Origin: Gnomoniopsis sp. IMI 355080
Taxonomy: Eukaryota > Ascomycota > Sordariomycetes > Diaporthales > Gnomoniaceae
Direction: 5' to 3'
Assembly (NCBI GenBank): GCA_027946555.1
Contig: JAPEVC010000046.1
Span: 117,802 to 181,801 of the forward strand
DNA: 64,000 bases
Program-made: the position numbers and the translations under genes
Notes under the pieces: generated by a model
The model's input: the letters and a program-made list of their open reading frames with translations, nothing else
Told to the model about the DNA's origin: nothing
Databases searched by the model: none
Part shown: piece after piece, positions 11,640 through 23,350 of the stretch
Layout of the letters: each line of letters begins with the position of its first letter
Position numbering within the stretch: the first letter of the stretch is position 1

Positions 11640-12692
11640 GTCGCTAGCGTTGCTACTTGAGTGAGTCAACAATGCCAGGCTGTAAGTGGCTCTCATATAC
11701 TGTTTGACTACAAGGGCTGCCCCAAATGGTGCCATGAATTGGTTCATAAGTTTGGAAGGTCAGTACAATTACTTTACCAGCAGCCTCAGATTATCACCTG
11801 CTCTTCTCGCAGTGTTGTGGTAGTGTCTTGAGCCGCTGCTGTATGTTACAACGCTATGAGTGTAGAATCTTGCTTCGCTCCCGTGTTCTTCTTGTACTCC
11901 CAGCCACACATGCTGAGCCCCATCATTCGTACCACCATAGGCCTTCGTTGTTGCTATGATCTGACCAGCTGTGTTGCTTCATTGAATAATTATGGGAACA
12001 GGCGCTTGCCAGATTACGGGGCAACTGCTAAAGAGGTGATGTTTTTCGATCTAGTCGGCATCGGAGAGTGGCAGGCTGGATGCTAGTATTTGTGTTGGCT
12101 GAGCTACTTCGCACCACGGGAGTCAGAGAGCCCTGGAGGTTGGGCTTCTGTTGATGCTGCATACGGTAAAATCTACTTGTTAGAACAGTTATTGTAGACT
12201 GATGAGTCATTAGTCAAGACTGAGGACATGTTCAAACTCAATAGGAAAGTTGTAGGATATCAGTTCTTGAGAGTCTCAAACTAGGGTCGGATATTTTATT
12301 GGTTCTCTCAAGTTATGATCTGAGGCTGGCTCAGTTTCCCGTCTCGTAACAGCAATGCATGCCAGGACCTCTGGTCACTGACAATTTTACTTGAGGTCAT
12401 CTTGTCATGGTATCCTTAATGGCATCTCGAAGGCCACATATGCTGCCACCAGAGGGCAGGAGGGTGGCATCGAAGAACCCGGTTGTATCAAAAGAGGACA
12501 ACCTTCCGTAAACGCCTCCATAAAACAGGCAACCCTAATAAACACGGTTGGAGCACTTCCGCCGCGTGAAAAGAAATGAAGTAAGACCAGCCCCAACAAG
12601 CTGCCATCGCGCGTCGTCCCATACATGTCATGATCGTGTCAATGATGCAAAAATAGTGGTCATGTGCCCACCTCCCTCCCCCGCCCACTTTT
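11640..12692. other. Intergenic, no gene seen
   Basis: Convergent spacer between the VPS71-like gene and the secreted-protein gene, so it contains two 3' ends. Nothing else recognisable. Confidence 0.5.
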
Positions 12693-13302
12693 TCAATCAT
12701 CCAGCTCATACATTGTGCTCTCCAATTTGAACCCAACGTTGCCGGATGTTGCCCCACCGAGACATGTTCCCGAGAGGCTGCCGGTCGGGCACTTGAACCT
12801 CGCCGCCCGTACGCACTCCTCCCACCGGACCTTGGAGATGTTGATCTTTGCGCCTGGGGTGAGTGCCGTAAGAGTGAACTTTGCGCTGCCGCGGGTACCC
12901 GTCGTTGTAGATGATGAAGTACGACATTTCATGTTGCCGGCACCAGAGATGCCATCGCATATCGCGAGCTGAGCAGCATTCTGCTCGTGGAATACGATAT
13001 GCCTGTGAAGATATGTTAGTGGGTGGGCTCTCCGGCGTTGAAGAGGGTCGTGGGGCTTACGCATCGGTGTCTCTGCACTGGACATCTGTCACCGAGTCGG
13101 CGTTGAAGGGGATAGCATTGCGGAGCGAAAGAACTTCGAAGTGCTCTGGCAATGTGTCAGTGAGGAGATGAACACAGTGAGTGGCTTTCTTTATGCAATT
13201 CTTACCTTGTGGTACACTCCACGGCCCTGGCATGGCTGATGTGAATGCCGAGAACGAGAGCATAAGGGTAGCAACATCGGCCACCACAGATGTTAAACGC
13301 AT
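12693..13302 (-). CDS. Small secreted cysteine-containing protein, three exons
   Basis: Exons 13302-13206, 13145-13061 and 13002-12693 join in frame to 163 aa. Introns have donors GTAAGA and GTAAGC and acceptors CCAG and ACAG. The first about 23 residues form a signal peptide: a short basic start, then a hydrophobic core, then a small-residue end (SAFTSA before MPGPW). The mature part has six cysteines (in VQC, AIC, MKC, EEC, FKC and GTC), enough for three disulphides, and is rich in Gly, Ser and Thr. No membrane anchor was seen. No family is recognised. A secreted protein of this size and composition could be an effector or cell-surface protein, but the sequence gives no direct evidence of host interaction. 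Confidence 0.75.
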
Positions 13303-15036
13303 GGTGTAGAGACAATTGGAAATTTTAGATTTCGATCAAACGAGAGAGTCTGTCTGGCGAACAACGCTATACAGCTTTAAGTCGCGAATGTCGATCGACA
13401 CACGAAAACTGCCTGACCCGAGATGTTGCGAGGTGCAGCGGGCTGGTGAGAGTGGAAACGTCCAACTCAGTCCGACGGCAGACCGGCAAGAGTGAAGAAT
13501 AAGTTGGCAAGAAGAGGAAAAAGGGGGGAACCACGTGAAGACCGGCCAGTGTCGATGATAAGAATGGTGGATGAATAAAAAAAAAAAAAAGTCGCGCGAC
13601 CATAAGACTGATCTACAACTGTGGGGAGAAAGGAGTGACGGTGAGAGAAGGGTGATTTCCTGGCCCCGCCGGCAATCAGAAATGAGGGTGTTGATATACC
13701 AAGGTGGATATTCACAATTCTGCCCAAGCTAGAACTAGCAGTGTGTGAGGAGTTGAAGAAGCGACGGTGACATCTGGTTGTGTTCCCCCTCCTCGATGTC
13801 TCACACAAACAAAGCTGTGTGTTCTCCGGGACGTCAGAGTCCGGGTCACATATTTCTCCAGCTATCTTGGTAGGATGGATGTCATCTCATATATTCCAAT
13901 CCACGGGCCCAGTCGCGGATATTGCAATGCACCCATAATTTCGTGCACCACTCTCAACCAACTCCCTGTCCTGGGTAGTCAACTCGGCGATCATCTAGGA
14001 TGTCTAGTCGCGCCGATCGACACCGTCGCAATGAGGATGTCCAAAATGCCACCTTGCAAGGGTTGTCCATGGCAGACTTCCTGGGCACCACTCCACACAG
14101 ATGTTGATAAGGCGGCGCTGGGCGGTCGTGCAACCGTGCAGATCGTCCGAACTCTGCCTTCCAATATGCTTCTCTCAAACCTTGTTGGCAGGACCCGCTT
14201 TTACATACTATATATCCATGACCTCAAGCCAACATGTAATGTCCGACTGCTGCTCGACCGAGGTCTGTTCCAATGACCGTGCAGGATCACATTGGATGTC
14301 AGGCGTGACGGACGAGATGAAACAAATGCCACAACCTTCAGAGTTGGTCCCAGGAAACGTGTGGTGGTAGTTGGAGGGAGTCGTTCGGGATCTTGGCCTG
14401 GGTGTATGATTATAGGGTTGGATTGGGCCTGGGCCAATCGGCATAGTTGACGAGACATCTTTGAAAAACCGCCTTTCTAGAATGACACCATGAGGGTAGA
14501 GTGTAGACGGCAGGACATCTTTTTATATGGGCACCTGAGTCAAGTCCGAGAGGATATCGACCAAGGGAAATCATCTTGGAAATGTCATGTACATGGTAAT
14601 TCATCTATTCTACCATACTTATGTATAGAATGTGGAGAAATTCCGACTGATTGGCTGGTTTGTTTCATGTCGAGCCCCGGCTTCGTTTGTTCCGTCCAAT
14701 TTGGCTCTATGCAGCCTAATAATACCTCCAACCCATATCATTAGGCTGTCTGGCTGCGTGCAGCAGTACGGACGACGCCTTCATTTGTTGGGTTGCTTAC
14801 GGGTCGTATTCCGTATTATGACGGCTCAGGTACGCCTCTCCTAAAAGTGAACAGAGCATGGATCCCGGCTGTGCCCAATTTGCGTACAGCAGACAGCTTG
14901 CGAGACTACCTAATACAGGACACTACTTCGGTCTTCCAGGCGCAGTTATTGCCGTGCGATGTGCTGCAAACATGGTCGCCCGCCCTTCATGAAAATGAGC
15001 GCGTTTGCAAGAATGCGGGTGTTCGATGGACACACC
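13303..15036. other. Intergenic, no gene seen
   Basis: 1.7 kb holding the promoter of the secreted-protein gene and the 3' end of the WSS1-like gene. It includes an A-run near 13577-13590. The longest open frame (13767-14276, plus) has no recognisable domain or coding character. Confidence 0.5.
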
Positions 15037-16521
15037 TCAGTCCTTGGGGTCTCTCCGCTGTCCACAAATTCCACAAGTTCCAGAGTCCCCAGCATTGAGG
15101 AAAATGTTCCCTCGACAAGAAAGGCTTTGACAGCTCCATGCCCCAGGTACACTGTCTGCATCTAGTACATTCGAGCACATACTGCATGTTACAGTGTAAG
15201 CCTCGTTTTCGAACGAGCAGACTGGACACGCTGTGCCTTTACCGGCAGAAGCTGGTTCATATTCTGGTCTTGCCTGTGATTTTGCTGCATCGAATTTGAT
15301 GGCGCCCCGAGTGAGAGGCGCCGCAGCGGCGTCCCGGATTTGAAAGTCTTGTCCGCCTTGTCTCGTCGCGGCTTCAACGCCGCGGGTTGGGCTTCGACCT
15401 CGACTTTGCGTCGCAGCGCTGGGCCCGGCGTCAGAAAATGTAAGCTTCTTGGCCACAGCATCTTTGCTATGGCTGGGGCCAAAATATGTCGTTATGGAGG
15501 ATTGCAGCTCCTTCAATTCGTTGGCAACGTCCTCGTCATCAGGGTTCTCATCCTCGCAAACCTTGACCATGCGGTTGCCTTTGGTATCAAGTAGTCTTTT
15601 CCCATCAATGTCGAAGGCATCATCGGCGCCAGGATCGACGTCCTCGCTATCTTCGTAGTCGCTCTCGTCGCTGCCATCGTCATCATTTTGACTCTCGGGC
15701 TCCTTTTTCTTCTCATCGAACCTCGCCAATGCAGCCGCAGCTCTCAGCTCCCTTCCTCTGTTGCTGCCCGCCACTCTCGGTGTAGCCTGTGTTCGCTTTC
15801 CCTTCTCAAGCTTCGCCTTGACGTCGTCATCCGCACCCAGCGTAACGCCGTTCTTGCCGAACTTCTTCTCGATGCGCCTCTGCTTTTTCTCCTGGTAACT
15901 CAGCTCCACGCCGCCCTTTCTGCCCCTCTTTCTTCGCCGTGACCTATAGGTGCCGCCACAAAGGTGCTCAGGCAGATCTTCGCCCTCGACGACGGTGTTG
16001 CTCTCGAACTCGCCAGTGCCCAATAGCGCTCCGCGGCCCCACATCCCTTCGCCAGTGTAAGCCCTTGCCCATAGCGTACGCATCTGTTCGGCATACAGAT
16101 TCCGTACTTTCCAGAACGCTCGTGAGTGGTTCATCTGCACGCAGTGGGCCAGCTCGTGCATCATGACCATTTGCACATAGTTGAAAGGCAGCCAGTGACC
16201 CGAGCGGGCCTTCAAGACAAGCTGAATGATCTCACCCCCGCTGAAGTTGCGCCCGACGAACTCGCGGTTAGGCTCGTATTCCTCGAGAGTCGTGACGGAA
16301 AGATGATGCTCTTTCATAATGGGAACTGCTTGCTGTGAGCGTTTGCATGTAGGGATTTGAAGTTCTGTTAGAGGCTGAGAATACGCACGACATTGTGCGG
16401 CGATGCGCTCGAGGAAATCCTGGGCTATGGACTCATCGTTCCCCTTGAGTGGTTTGATGAAGACTATCCGGTCGTTTGGCTGGGTCTTTTTGGCGTTGAG
16501 GCGCTGAATGCCGAGAGGCAT
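15037..16521 (-). CDS. WSS1: WSS1-like DNA-protein crosslink repair metalloprotease (WLM domain), two exons
   Basis: DNA-dependent, SUMO-linked protease that degrades proteins crosslinked to DNA; nuclear. Exon 1 is 16521-16389 and exon 2 16325-15037, giving 473 aa. The 63-nt intron (16388-16326, donor GTGCGT, acceptor GCAG) has no stop and keeps frame, so the genomic frame reads straight through it. Splicing restores the family sequence AAQCLPIMKEHHLSV. The WLM active site has H101, E102, H105 and H111 (HELAHCVQMNH). The middle is basic and acidic low-complexity sequence. Two C-terminal Cys-rich fingers follow (CPVCSF...CSMC and CGICGQRRD), RanBP2-like. YEPNREFVGRN is a further WLM hallmark. 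Intron retention would insert 21 residues ahead of the catalytic core. Confidence 0.9.
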   Translation of the reverse strand: MPLGIQRLNAKKTQPNDRIVFIKPLKGNDESIAQDFLERIAAQCRAYSQPLTELQIPTCKRSQQAVPIMKEHHLSVTTLEEYEPNREFVGRNFSGGEIIQLVLKARSGHWLPFNYVQMVMMHELAHCVQMNHSRAFWKVRNLYAEQMRTLWARAYTGEGMWGRGALLGTGEFESNTVVEGEDLPEHLCGGTYRSRRRKRGRKGGVELSYQEKKQRRIEKKFGKNGVTLGADDDVKAKLEKGKRTQATPRVAGSNRGRELRAAAALARFDEKKKEPESQNDDDGSDESDYEDSEDVDPGADDAFDIDGKRLLDTKGNRMVKVCEDENPDDEDVANELKELQSSITTYFGPSHSKDAVAKKLTFSDAGPSAATQSRGRSPTRGVEAATRQGGQDFQIRDAAAAPLTRGAIKFDAAKSQARPEYEPASAGKGTACPVCSFENEAYTVTCSMCSNVLDADSVPGAWSCQSLSCRGNIFLNAGDSGTCGICGQRRDPKD

Positions 16522-17254
16522 GGTGTCCTGTTTCCAATGATTGCGTCACGATCCCTTGGATTGACGTCCAGACATCAACGCTTGCTCCGATGTTCAGCAG
16601 GGGGGATGTGGCGAATGGAATGTAATGTATACCTAGGTATGGTGAGCAAGTGAAGTTACACTATGCACAGGGTATTGGCCAGTGACAAAAGTTGCTCCAA
16701 AGCTGGATGATTCAAAGTTCACACTCCTGTGTTGCAAGCAGCGTGTTAGGCTAGACGGACTTAGCATCGGACTTAAGCCGCCACCACCTTCGAAGGCCAA
16801 CATGGAAACTAAATCATGGACGAGACAGACACAATATAAAAAATTGGGACATCAAAAATATCCATGGACTTTTCTTTCGATGATTAACATATCAGGATCC
16901 TCAAGGCAGAAAGAATCCGGGAGCGCAGGGAATCCCTTTCGCCTCGAGCTTCGTCGAAGAGACCAGAATGTACCTGTAGTGTTGGTATGTTGGTATGGCG
17001 CACTGACACAAGACGCGGGGCTGCAATGACTTAGACGAGGCTGAGCCAGGCCCACGAACCAGGCGATATGTTACAAATTCTGCGTTCAGTCTTCCATTAG
17101 GCCCAATTCACTTTGTATGGATCTAATATAACTTGCTGCACACTTGCACAATATTCTTCAGAGTTTAACACAGAATGAAAGCCACTAAGAGGTCTTATCG
17201 ACGTAGTATCGTCCGCCCTTCACCAACGAACCATGGCTTCAACCTTGGACAGTC
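16522..17254. other. Intergenic, no gene seen
   Basis: Upstream of the WSS1-like gene. It contains a perfect TACCTAGGTA palindrome at 16630-16639. No coding feature was recognised. Confidence 0.5.
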
Positions 17255-17344
17255 TTGACTAAGAGACATAAAACTGATTCCAACACTATCTTCAACCTCC
17301 CGATTCGACCTTTGCTACCATGTAGCTCAGCGTTGCACACAAAT

Positions 17345-17770
17345 CAGTTCGTACCGGGCGGTGCGTTCGATGCTGGGCTATTGAAGTCTTTGTTCCGAGA
17401 CCTGCAGCCCACGGGGGTCGGCACGCTGCTGACGCTTGGTAGGCCTTTACCGAGTGTCAACGCCTTCGAGGGGCCAGTAGTCGACATCACAGGATGTGGG
17501 TGATCAATGATCTACTTTGTCAACGAGGCCATCTTGAAGAAGGCTGACTGCTCGCTGGCCCGGGACTTGTGCTTCGGTGGAGGGACTTGCGAGACCGTAA
17601 AGCTCTCGCTGCCTGCGCAAGTAGGTGGGCTAGTCCCCAATGCCAGCAAATTCCAGGCTGTTGTCATCTCTTAAGCTGGTCACGCCTCGAATCTGGGTTG
17701 TATCCCTCCGAGCTTCACAATGGCAGATGGTGCTAATCAACAAGAGCATCTTTTGCGGGAAACGACATAC
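17345..17770 (+). pseudogene. Relic of a fungal alpha/beta hydrolase (C-terminal part)
   Basis: One plus-strand frame reads through recognisable C-terminal segments of a fungal secreted alpha/beta-hydrolase (TAP-like) family, interrupted by stops at 17501-17503 (TGA) and 17672-17674 (TAA). Recognisable blocks in order are FVPGGAFDAGLL, GTLLTLG, FEGPVVDITG, CFGGGTC and NASKFQAVVIS-stop-AGH. In the family the last block carries the catalytic His in a (N/Q)-x-GH context. The N-terminal nucleophile half was not found upstream. Both stops are one C-to-T step from sense codons (CGA, CAA), as expected of RIP-type or random decay. No rescuing introns were seen at the stops. The family assignment is from memory of conserved blocks. 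Confidence 0.6.
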
Positions 17771-17937
17771 GCGGCCATCCTAGACTCTTCGACACACTGG
17801 TGATGTGCATCCTATGAGAATTGAGCTATTGACGTAAGCTTGGTAGGATGGAGACTTGTACCTTATGGCAGTATACGTAGATGCTTGTATGCATTTGAAC
17901 CACCAAGATGACCAGCCTGCAATGCTATAATATACCT

Positions 17938-20197
17938 TTACCGTCTTCTTGCACCAGCACTTGCACCAGTTCCAGCACCGCCACGGTCAGCCAGCGAAAT
18001 GACCTCACTGATGCCTGCGGCCTCTTGTTCGTCCTCCAAGGCAGTGATCCACTCTCTGCTATCCCACCACTTCTCCTCGCTGAGCTCAAAGGCTTTGGAT
18101 TTGATCTCCTTGATGGAGAGCGTCTCGGGCTTGATTCCCTTGAAGCGGAGGCTCTCCATGAGAATTTCCTGCCATTCTGCGGTTGTTCGCTGGAAGAAGT
18201 CTCGTCTTGACTCGAATGGCTGCGCAGGCAAAGTCAGTCATTGTCTGGGTGAAGCATATGTGAGCATAATGAAAGGGGGAAAACACTCACTCTAGGATCC
18301 GGCAGCCCATCGTCTGTTCGAGTGGCACCTGGCGCCTCTGACTCCTCTTCCTCCGAAGCAGCAGTCAGAGCGGTTGAGGCGGAAGAAGTAGACGTGGAGG
18401 AGGATTCCGTTGAGTCCGTATCAGCATTGGACACCTCGTCTGTCTTCTTCTTGCGCTTGCTGGCGGAGACCTTGGGCTGGTCTTCATCAGCCATCTCGGC
18501 ATCTTCCTCCTCATCTTCTGAGTCCTCCATGTCCTCATCCTCGTCATCCTCGTCGTCATCTTCATCTTCAGAATCCTGCATGGTGTCAGTTTGGCAAACC
18601 CCCACCTACGCCTTGGAAATAGCATGAAACTCACAATCCAATCTTCCGTCTCGCGCTTGAACACCTCCTTGCACCCGTCCATCTTCCCGAGATCGATCGC
18701 ATACATATCATCGAAGGTAAACTCGCGATCCCCCTTTTCGAACGTACCCCCGTAAATGTAAAGCACATCGTCCTGCACGGCGAGCTGCGCGTTGAACCGT
18801 GGATGCGGGAGCTCCAAGCTCACCGGCATCTCACGTATCGGTCCACCGTCTTCATCGTCGCTCTTCTCCTCATTCGCCTCATTGTCTAGCTCCATCTCGC
18901 CAGCCTCCTCAACGCTCTTGCCTGTCTCCAAGGCCGCAAGCTGTCGCAACAAGTCATCCTCTCTGGCCTGTGCCCTGCCCCTGCGACCAACCCTCTCATC
19001 ACCACCGCCACCAGCCCCTTTCTTTTGCGTCCTTGGCTTTCGCAGCGTCAACGGAAAAAACCGATTGCGCTCCACGTTCCAAGCAAACAGCCCGTTGAAG
19101 AATTCACTATCCATGCCCTCCTCGCTCTCCTCCACATCATGCACACCACCAAACATGATGCCCCTGCCTTTGTGGTACGCCATCGTTGCGCCCGCCCTCT
19201 TGGGCTCTGGCGTATTGGCCGGCTTCTTGCGCCTCTCCCACCGCACGACCGGCGGTGTGTTGGGCGGCGCATCAGCCGCAGGCGGCGTGATGCGCAGGAA
19301 GAAGCAATCCTGGTGCACCATCGGCTTCAACACATTCTTGGTCCCTGAGAAACCACCGGCCTTGCCGCCCTTGTTCGCGTTCGTCGTCGCCTTCACGCGG
19401 CTGTACCCGCCAAAGAGCACAGCTCCCTGCTCGTGCGGCAGCAGTGTGAAGCTCGACCTTGCATCTGGCTTGAGCTGCGCAGGCGGCAGGGTCGGGCTGA
19501 ACCAAACAAAGTTCACCGTGTCATACAGCCATAGATCAGCGAGGTACTTGGTGTTGCTCGCAGTATCCTGGAAGCCGCCAAAGAGCACAATGTACTGCTT
19601 GTAGTATGTCATACGATGCCCGCTGCGCGCAGGTGGCGTCTTGCCCTTGGGCTCGAGGCGCGTCCACTCGCGCGTGTTGGGTTCGAGGCTCCAGAAATCG
19701 TTGTAGTGATAGAATGTCCCTTGCTTGGGTGAAGAAAACTCGCCGCCAAAGAGGTACACAGTGCCGGCTTGGTTCCCACCTCGGCACCACGCATGGCCAC
19801 TCCTCGGCAGCGGTGCGTTGGGACTTGTCACGGTCTTCCACAGGTCGCGGTCGATGTAGTACACGTGCAGGTCATTGAAGAATGTGGCAAGTGCACCGTT
19901 GAAGTACTCGCCGCCAAAGAGGAGTAGCTGATTGCTGTTGGCGGGGGAGGCGAGGAAGCAGGATGCTGAGCGGGGCTTGGGAGGCGCCGGGGCGGCGACC
20001 TCGGTGATTTTGAGGAATTGCTCCTGGGCTCGCTGGTACTCGGCGAGGACCTCGTCTAGGTCTACGTCCTCAGCGTCGCTGCCGTCGAGCTTGGAGGCTT
20101 TGCTCTTGGCTTTCTTAGAGGCCTTGTTCTCTTGCTTGGCCTTTTTGGCGGCGAGGGCCGCAGCTTTGGAGCCACCTTTCTTGTCCTTTTTGCCCAT
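17938..20197 (-). CDS. KEL3: Kelch-repeat protein, KEL3/KLHDC4-like with DUF4110, three exons
   Basis: Cytoplasmic kelch beta-propeller protein of unknown precise role. Exons 20197-18635, 18575-18291 and 18219-17938 are all in phase 0 and give 709 aa. Both donors are GTGAGT. The N-terminus is Lys/Ala-rich (MGKKDKKGGSKAAALAAKKA). Kelch repeats follow from about residue 70 (LLLFGGEYFNG, YLFGGEFSSP, IVLFGGFQDT, VLFGGYSRV, IMFGGVHDVE, LYIYGGTFEKG). Exon 2 encodes an extremely acidic low-complexity tract. Exon 3 encodes the DUF4110 region starting PFESRRDFFQRTTAEWQ, a signature of KLHDC4/Kel3 proteins. It is intact and of expected length. Confidence 0.9.
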
Positions 20198-23100
20198 GGC
20201 TGGCGATAAGGGTGATCGACGTTATGAGTGAGCGTCGTGCTCGTGTGATGGATTTGAATCTGAAGTTGGGAACCTTGGTTGAGCGATTGCTTATTGGCTG
20301 AAAACTATGAAAATCTGGTGGGCGCTTGCTTGTGCCTGGTGAGGGGCAAAGAAGAACCTTGCCTTGCCCAAGCAAAAATCGCAAGATGTGTGGTCTGATT
20401 TATTCACTGCCCAGAAAATATCCATGCAATATTTTCGTAGGATCTCGATAATATGACTTTTTAACCAGAGTCTAGTCAATACTGCGTTGACCAAAGCGAC
20501 AGGAAAAACTTATAGGACAACGTCAAGCTCGAGTGTGGTCATGAGGGACATGTGGGGCCAATTCGGCCGTGGGTGGGTCTAGTTCCCGCCCGGCCCCGGC
20601 TCCGTCACGGTCGGGAGCCCCGGGCGTTCATCCCATGGGCATTCTTATGCCCCGGGCTGTGACATTTCTCATCGACTGACGTACAGAATGTGGAAATAAA
20701 TCAACGTGCATCTTACTCGAGTGATGTACGGCAAGATTCTGTTATAATACGCGTTGTGCCTATATGGACTGCATCACCCGCTTCTTCTGATAGTGGGTAA
20801 AGTATCGAGTTGCAAGACCTGCGTGGTAAGACCTACGTAGATACACCTCCAATCGATTGACCCTCTTACCGTCTCTATGCATTTCAATGGCAAGCTGTTG
20901 TCCGGAGAAAAGGTTTACCGGATTGAATGCTCTCGATGTATCGATCACATATATTTACATTTGGGACGTTGTGAAGAGGTAGATTGTACTGAGAGACAGC
21001 TGTAAACAGACATCGTGTAATCCTTCACTTTCATTCGTCGAACTTACTTACTTAGTCAACGACTTGCCCCCTTTGCACATACTACGGCTTCGGCACAAGA
21101 GTCAACGTCGAAAGCTGACGTGCTGGAAGGCAAAATGTTCGGCTCCGTCGCTGGGTCCGTCATCCCGGCTCGGAGCACCATAGGAGGAGAAGAGCCGCGT
21201 CTTCGATACGTTTCACAATCTTAGCGTTGTGGCTTGCGCACATCAATGATCAGCGCTGGTGATAAAAGGAGGCGCAGGGAGGGTGGTAATGGTGCTCGTG
21301 GTAAGCACTAATGACTACCTCTAGGTAGGTATCTAGGTACCTGGCAACTTGCCCGGGTCACCAGAGTGGAGTCAAAGCTGAGCATCAGCATGGCACGAAC
21401 CTCTCGTTGGTAATAAGGGTTCATGCCTACTAATATGAAAAGTTTAGATGAGAAAATGGTCTTGAAGGCTTGAGTTGTGTGGGTTCAACTATCAGGGTCT
21501 TTGAGACGTACGCCGACAGCTAGGCCTGAAATGGTGAGCCTCTGGCCAAGCCATGATGCTTGAGGGACGAAAACACTGAGATACTATTAGGCAATGACAA
21601 AGTACAGGCCAATAAGCTGACGGCTCCATAATTGAGGCTCGAAGCAGAAGCAACGTGACCCTCAAAGCCGAAATTTGGCATATTCCAATGGAAATGGGTG
21701 CTGACGAGGCCCTATATGCAGCCGTCCTACCTGCTGATGCCACCAGTAAAGCTTCGGGACATGAGTTACAGCTCCGGCCTGCGAGAGCTTGGCAAGCAAG
21801 ACAGACTTAGCAGGCGGACAAGATATCGGCGTTGTGCATGCGGCATGTTAGCGGTGCGCAATATAGAGGGTTTGTTAGTTCTCGAACAGCCATCTGTGGG
21901 ATAATAGGCCCAGAGTGCGAACGTGGCGTGGCATACGCGCAACGGTCAGAATGTTAAGCTTCAGCTGCAGTGCTTTATAAGTTGTTGATAGGGATTAGTG
22001 TTAACTATAAATAGAACCCACTAATGTCCCAATGTGCTCGTGGTCAGCTGAGGGCGGGACCGCGCGGTAGGGCGTCAGCGTAACCTTGTCAATTACGCGC
22101 TAATCCTATCTCCAGGAAAGGTTTTCATTTGGCTCGGTATCTAGGTAGGCTGTGTCACAAAGGGGACCAGACTATGGCAGAAGGTTGGGATGCCTCCCAG
22201 AAAGGTGCCTACCTAGGTAGGTGAGTATTGTGACGATAGAGTGTGAACAGGCGAGCGCTCAAACGTCCGCGGATACGCGCAGATGCCGCCGATGCCAAAG
22301 TGGAGCCGACGTTGAATCCTATCGCTTCTGTCCGAATTCCTAGAGGCGGAAGCATATGCGCCAAAGTGCACGACTGCGGCAAAGATCGACCCGCTCAAGA
22401 TTGCGATGGCGGTCTCCCAAGTACCCAACCGCATTTGTGTGCAGGTTTGTGGACAAGCTGAGAAATGCCAGTCGCAGTTGCCTGCAGAAATCCCTGCGGG
22501 AGATCACGCTGTTCATTGGGCACCCGGGGGTCCCTTCCTTCTATTTGATCCCCTCCTTCTTGGGGTGGTGCCGCATGCGAAGCTACAGTCTAGCGAATCC
22601 TGCCGCCGCACTGCTCCTTTCTTGGGCCCAGTACTATTACGCAGCGCTCCGGTACCCGTGTCTTCGCCTCTTCGCCTCTCTGATGCAGCAGTCTAGTGCG
22701 CCGCTGTGTGTACTACATGAGGATAAACACAACCTACCAGCCTACTAGCCTACCTTACCTGCTGTGTCCAACATTGGTCAACATCGGTGGTCTGCAAAGA
22801 CTTTCTATTCGCTTCCTTCTTCCACTATCAATCCTGGCTTCCAGTCCCCACTTGCACTGTCATCTGCATGCTGCACGTCACGAGCATAAGCTTGAAGGTG
22901 CCTTTCTTTTGCACGTAGCAGCCAGGTCCCCTCATTACGGGTGCTGATTACCTCTTGCTTGCGTTAGTACAAGTAAGTAAGTACTGTACTGTACTGTACG
23001 GTACACACATCGGTACCTACATACATTCCTTACTTGCCCGCGTCCCTAATAAGGAATTCATCCTCCTTGCCGCCCTACTGATCATCTTTCTTCATTCACA

Positions 23101-23350
23101 CGCACAGCCTCGTTGCCTCGTCCCGTTTCTTTGTGCATTCATATTCGCAATACCAAAACCAGGTGGGCCGTCACACAAACACTTGATCCTTCGTGCCAGC
23201 CTCATTGTTTGCCAAGCTGCAACCATCGCCTTCCTCTTGAACTTCGACGACGAGCTTCCCAGTATGGCTTGAACATTGCGAACACTGACTCGACTGAATA
23301 CTCGGACTCCTCGCAAGTTCTTCTGCTCGACCTCGGCCAGCGCCCAAGTC
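20198..23350. other. Long intergenic region without a supported gene
   Basis: 3.15 kb between divergent genes (the KEL3-like gene leftward, the F-box gene rightward). It is the longest gene-free interval in the window. It holds several TACCTAGGTA-like motifs (21322-21342, 22138-22150, 22208-22222) and a GTACT microsatellite at 22981-23004. Open frames such as 22356-22748 have no recognisable domain. A long 5' regulatory region or an unannotated non-coding transcript is possible, but nothing in the sequence proves it. Confidence 0.45.
22981..23004. repeat. GTACT short tandem repeat
   Basis: Three exact GTACT units followed by GTACG and GTAC. It is preceded by AAGTAAGTAA, so the whole stretch is simple-sequence DNA. 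It lies about 350 bp upstream of the F-box gene start. Confidence 0.8.

Noticed and set aside
13767..14276. 169-codon plus-strand open frame
   Set aside because: No domain, no coding-like composition, and no partner exons; likely chance.
18792..19604. 270-codon plus-strand open frame inside the KEL3-like gene
   Set aside because: Antisense of kelch repeats; Ser/Pro/Leu-rich composition without domain.
22356..22748. 130-codon plus-strand frame in the long intergenic region
   Set aside because: No domain and no splice partners; the frame is rich in Ser, Arg and Leu with no conserved pattern that I recognise.
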